The position numbers and the translations under genes are program-made. DNA of 8,003 nucleotides from the NCBI GenBank assembly GCA_016283605.1, contig JAEENF010000251.1, forward strand, positions 1-8,003, given 5' to 3'. Shown in pieces: positions 6,338 to 8,003 of the stretch; positions within the stretch are counted from its first letter, which is position 1; every line of letters starts with the position of its first letter. This DNA is from Prevotella sp. (lineage in GTDB: Bacteria > Bacteroidota > Bacteroidia > Bacteroidales > Bacteroidaceae). Below the pieces are notes generated by a model, which was not told the origin of the DNA, searched no databases, and saw only the letters and a program-made list of their open reading frames with translations.

Positions 6338-8003
6338 TGTTCTGAATTCTCTGTTTTCTTGATTGTGATGATGTTCTTGGTGTTCTCCACCAACTTTTCA
6401 AAGAATGCCTTCAGGTCCTGATACTGAGTCTGTGAGAAGAAAGTACGCTGTACGTCCAGTCGGTATGAGGCTGAAAACTGTTCCCCTGTCTGTCTGTAGA
6501 TAATACGGGCTGTGATACCGTCGAATTTCAGAGTGATGGGCTTTGGCATCTCTTCTACTTGCCAACCGTCGGGCAGCGTCAAGACAACATTGATGGTCTC
6601 ACGCTGCTTATATGGCAACTCTACAGGCAGGTTACGCGTGTCGGCCGTAAAGGGATTCTTGCTGAAAGGCGCAATGACCAGAGGATTGAGATAGATAATA
6701 CCATCAGTTGCGGTACACTGCTTGGTAAACTGGATACGCTCACGGACAGTCGAGGAGAAATCATGGCGACCCTTTATCTGATAGTCGGTAATCTCGATTT
6801 CCTTGTCTTTCTGCATCTGTTGAATCACGTCAGTACTATCCTTGGCAGTGCGCCACCGTTTGCGCAGATTAGCAGCAGACTCATCTACAAGAACGTGGGA
6901 GACAGCGCCCGTTATCAGACCGTCGGCATTGAGGGAGGCCTGAATGGCAGTGGTCTCCGTCGATTGGGCTACAGACTGAAGATCGACCCACTGTCCTTGC
7001 TGGCCTTTCCGAATCATACGGGCACGGTTGACAGAGAGACGGGCAGGCAGCACATTCAAGTAGCCGTCTTCGGCAGAACTGTCGAAATAGCTCATCGTAG
7101 TGTCGTTCAGTTGGATGCCGACAACAAAGGTGGACAGGTATTTCATGCTAGCATGGGTAAGGGGCAGACGTCCGCGGTCGCGAAGACGTAACACAATAGG
7201 TGTAGCCTCAATACCCACGTCATGCAGCATATTGACAAACAAAAAGTTGATGTCGGCATTGGTTCCTGTGCCTTCTTTCAGTGTCTTGGATCCCGACTTG
7301 GCCCAGAAGGCATAGTCGCCATTCCACTTTACCTTCTGTTTCAGCAATTTCCAGGTAGCCTCCACACGTTCCTGAGGACTCTCTATCTGTGGAATACCGG
7401 CAGCGACAATCTCATCTTTCAACGGACTGCTCCGCTTGATGCGTCCTCCAAACTCATCGTCTTCGAGCAGGATCTTGTCAATATCCTCCCATGCCGAGGT
7501 GTAGCTCTTGTGAACCGCTCCAGGGATATAGATGCCTTGCAACTCATGGGTCACCTTGTCACCAAAGTCATCGGCACACCAAATGTATTCATCGTCTTTC
7601 AGAGCTGGCAGATTACGACCGATGAATGTGTAGATGTTCGTGCTGACGGTCTCTGTTTCAATGGTCAGGGAGCCGCTGCTCGTTTTCTTTTCCAGCTTAT
7701 TGGAACCCGTTTCCTCAATATGAAAACTGAACCAATCAGGGACAGATAAGGTGTACTGCGTATAGAGCACGGGGATGTTGCGCTGTGCATACCAGTCGCG
7801 AAGCTCATAGAAGAAGTCGCTCCACAATTTGTATTCATACTCTATGACAGTACCCACGCGCACTTGAGGAACGCTGAACTTAGTCAGTTTGCCGGTCTTG
7901 TCAAGTTGTTCCTCATGAATCATGGATTTCTCCATCTTTGTCTTCACCAGTTTACCATTCTCCATATTGAAGGCTGTGGCTTTCAGTCCGCTAATGCTTT
8001 CAA
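6334..8003 (-). CDS. DUF3857/transglutaminase-like protein lacking the catalytic Cys, 5' end cut by window edge
   Basis: The frame is open to the right edge. The ATG at 7965 is internal, because upstream codons read ESISGLKATAFN into MENGKLVKTK, a normal DUF3857 interior, so the true start lies beyond the window. The 543 residues after that Met include the rest of DUF3857 (VPQVRVGTVIEYEYKLWSDFFYELRDWYAQ, about 32-61), a transglutaminase-like core (about 190-310) and a DUF3858-like C-terminus (about 345-543). In the core the Cys region reads GTGTNADINFLFVNML (232-246), with Ala237 where the partner has Cys311. The His region reads KYLSTFVVGIQL, with no His at the equivalent place. The Asp region is kept (YFDSS, Asp295). 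It is therefore probably non-catalytic and may bind, scaffold or regulate; this is inference. It overlaps the downstream paralog by 4 bases and ends with a similar C-terminal tail (YQDLKAFFEKLV...NIITIKK), so the two likely arose by tandem duplication. Confidence 0.88.
   Translation of the reverse strand, partial: ESISGLKATAFNMENGKLVKTKMEKSMIHEEQLDKTGKLTKFSVPQVRVGTVIEYEYKLWSDFFYELRDWYAQRNIPVLYTQYTLSVPDWFSFHIEETGSNKLEKKTSSGSLTIETETVSTNIYTFIGRNLPALKDDEYIWCADDFGDKVTHELQGIYIPGAVHKSYTSAWEDIDKILLEDDEFGGRIKRSSPLKDEIVAAGIPQIESPQERVEATWKLLKQKVKWNGDYAFWAKSGSKTLKEGTGTNADINFLFVNMLHDVGIEATPIVLRLRDRGRLPLTHASMKYLSTFVVGIQLNDTTMSYFDSSAEDGYLNVLPARLSVNRARMIRKGQQGQWVDLQSVAQSTETTAIQASLNADGLITGAVSHVLVDESAANLRKRWRTAKDSTDVIQQMQKDKEIEITDYQIKGRHDFSSTVRERIQFTKQCTATDGIIYLNPLVIAPFSKNPFTADTRNLPVELPYKQRETINVVLTLPDGWQVEEMPKPITLKFDGITARIIYRQTGEQFSASYRLDVQRTFFSQTQYQDLKAFFEKLVENTKNIITIKKTENSEQ

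Overview
The window looks like a chromosomal stretch of a Bacteroidales bacterium, probably Prevotella-like. The evidence is Bacteroidetes-type promoter boxes (TAnnTTTG) in front of three genes, A/T-rich leaders without strong Shine-Dalgarno sequences, roughly balanced GC content, and protein families typical of that phylum: a YicC/YloC protein, a periplasmic GH36 alpha-galactosidase, a MntP-type manganese exporter and tandem DUF3857/transglutaminase-like proteins. This taxonomic call is an inference from the sequence alone.

Layout: (1) 1-771, minus strand: a YicC/YloC family protein cut by the left edge of the window. (2) 772-855: its promoter, together with a strong hairpin terminator for the next gene. 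(3) 856-3042, minus: a complete secreted GH36 alpha-galactosidase, with its own promoter at 3072-3102. (4) 3043-3167: a divergent promoter region. (5) 3168-3803, plus: mntP, carrying an unusual in-frame palindromic heptad-repeat insert. It is followed after 19 bases by a small, unrecognised two-helix membrane protein (3823-4452). (6) 4499-8003, minus: two tandem DUF3857/transglutaminase-fold proteins that overlap by 4 bases (ATGA). The upstream one runs off the right edge. The downstream one keeps the catalytic Cys and His, while the upstream one has lost them. No gene-free stretch exceeds about 125 bases.

The neighbours do not form one pathway. The alpha-galactosidase stands alone, with no SusC/SusD-like or regulatory partners visible. 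The two DUF3857 genes form a translationally coupled pair and probably act together in the periplasm. I found no phage, IS, CRISPR, tRNA or rRNA features. The most notable signal is the repeat inside mntP: an intergenic-type palindromic repeat that appears to have been taken into a membrane-protein coding sequence without breaking the frame.
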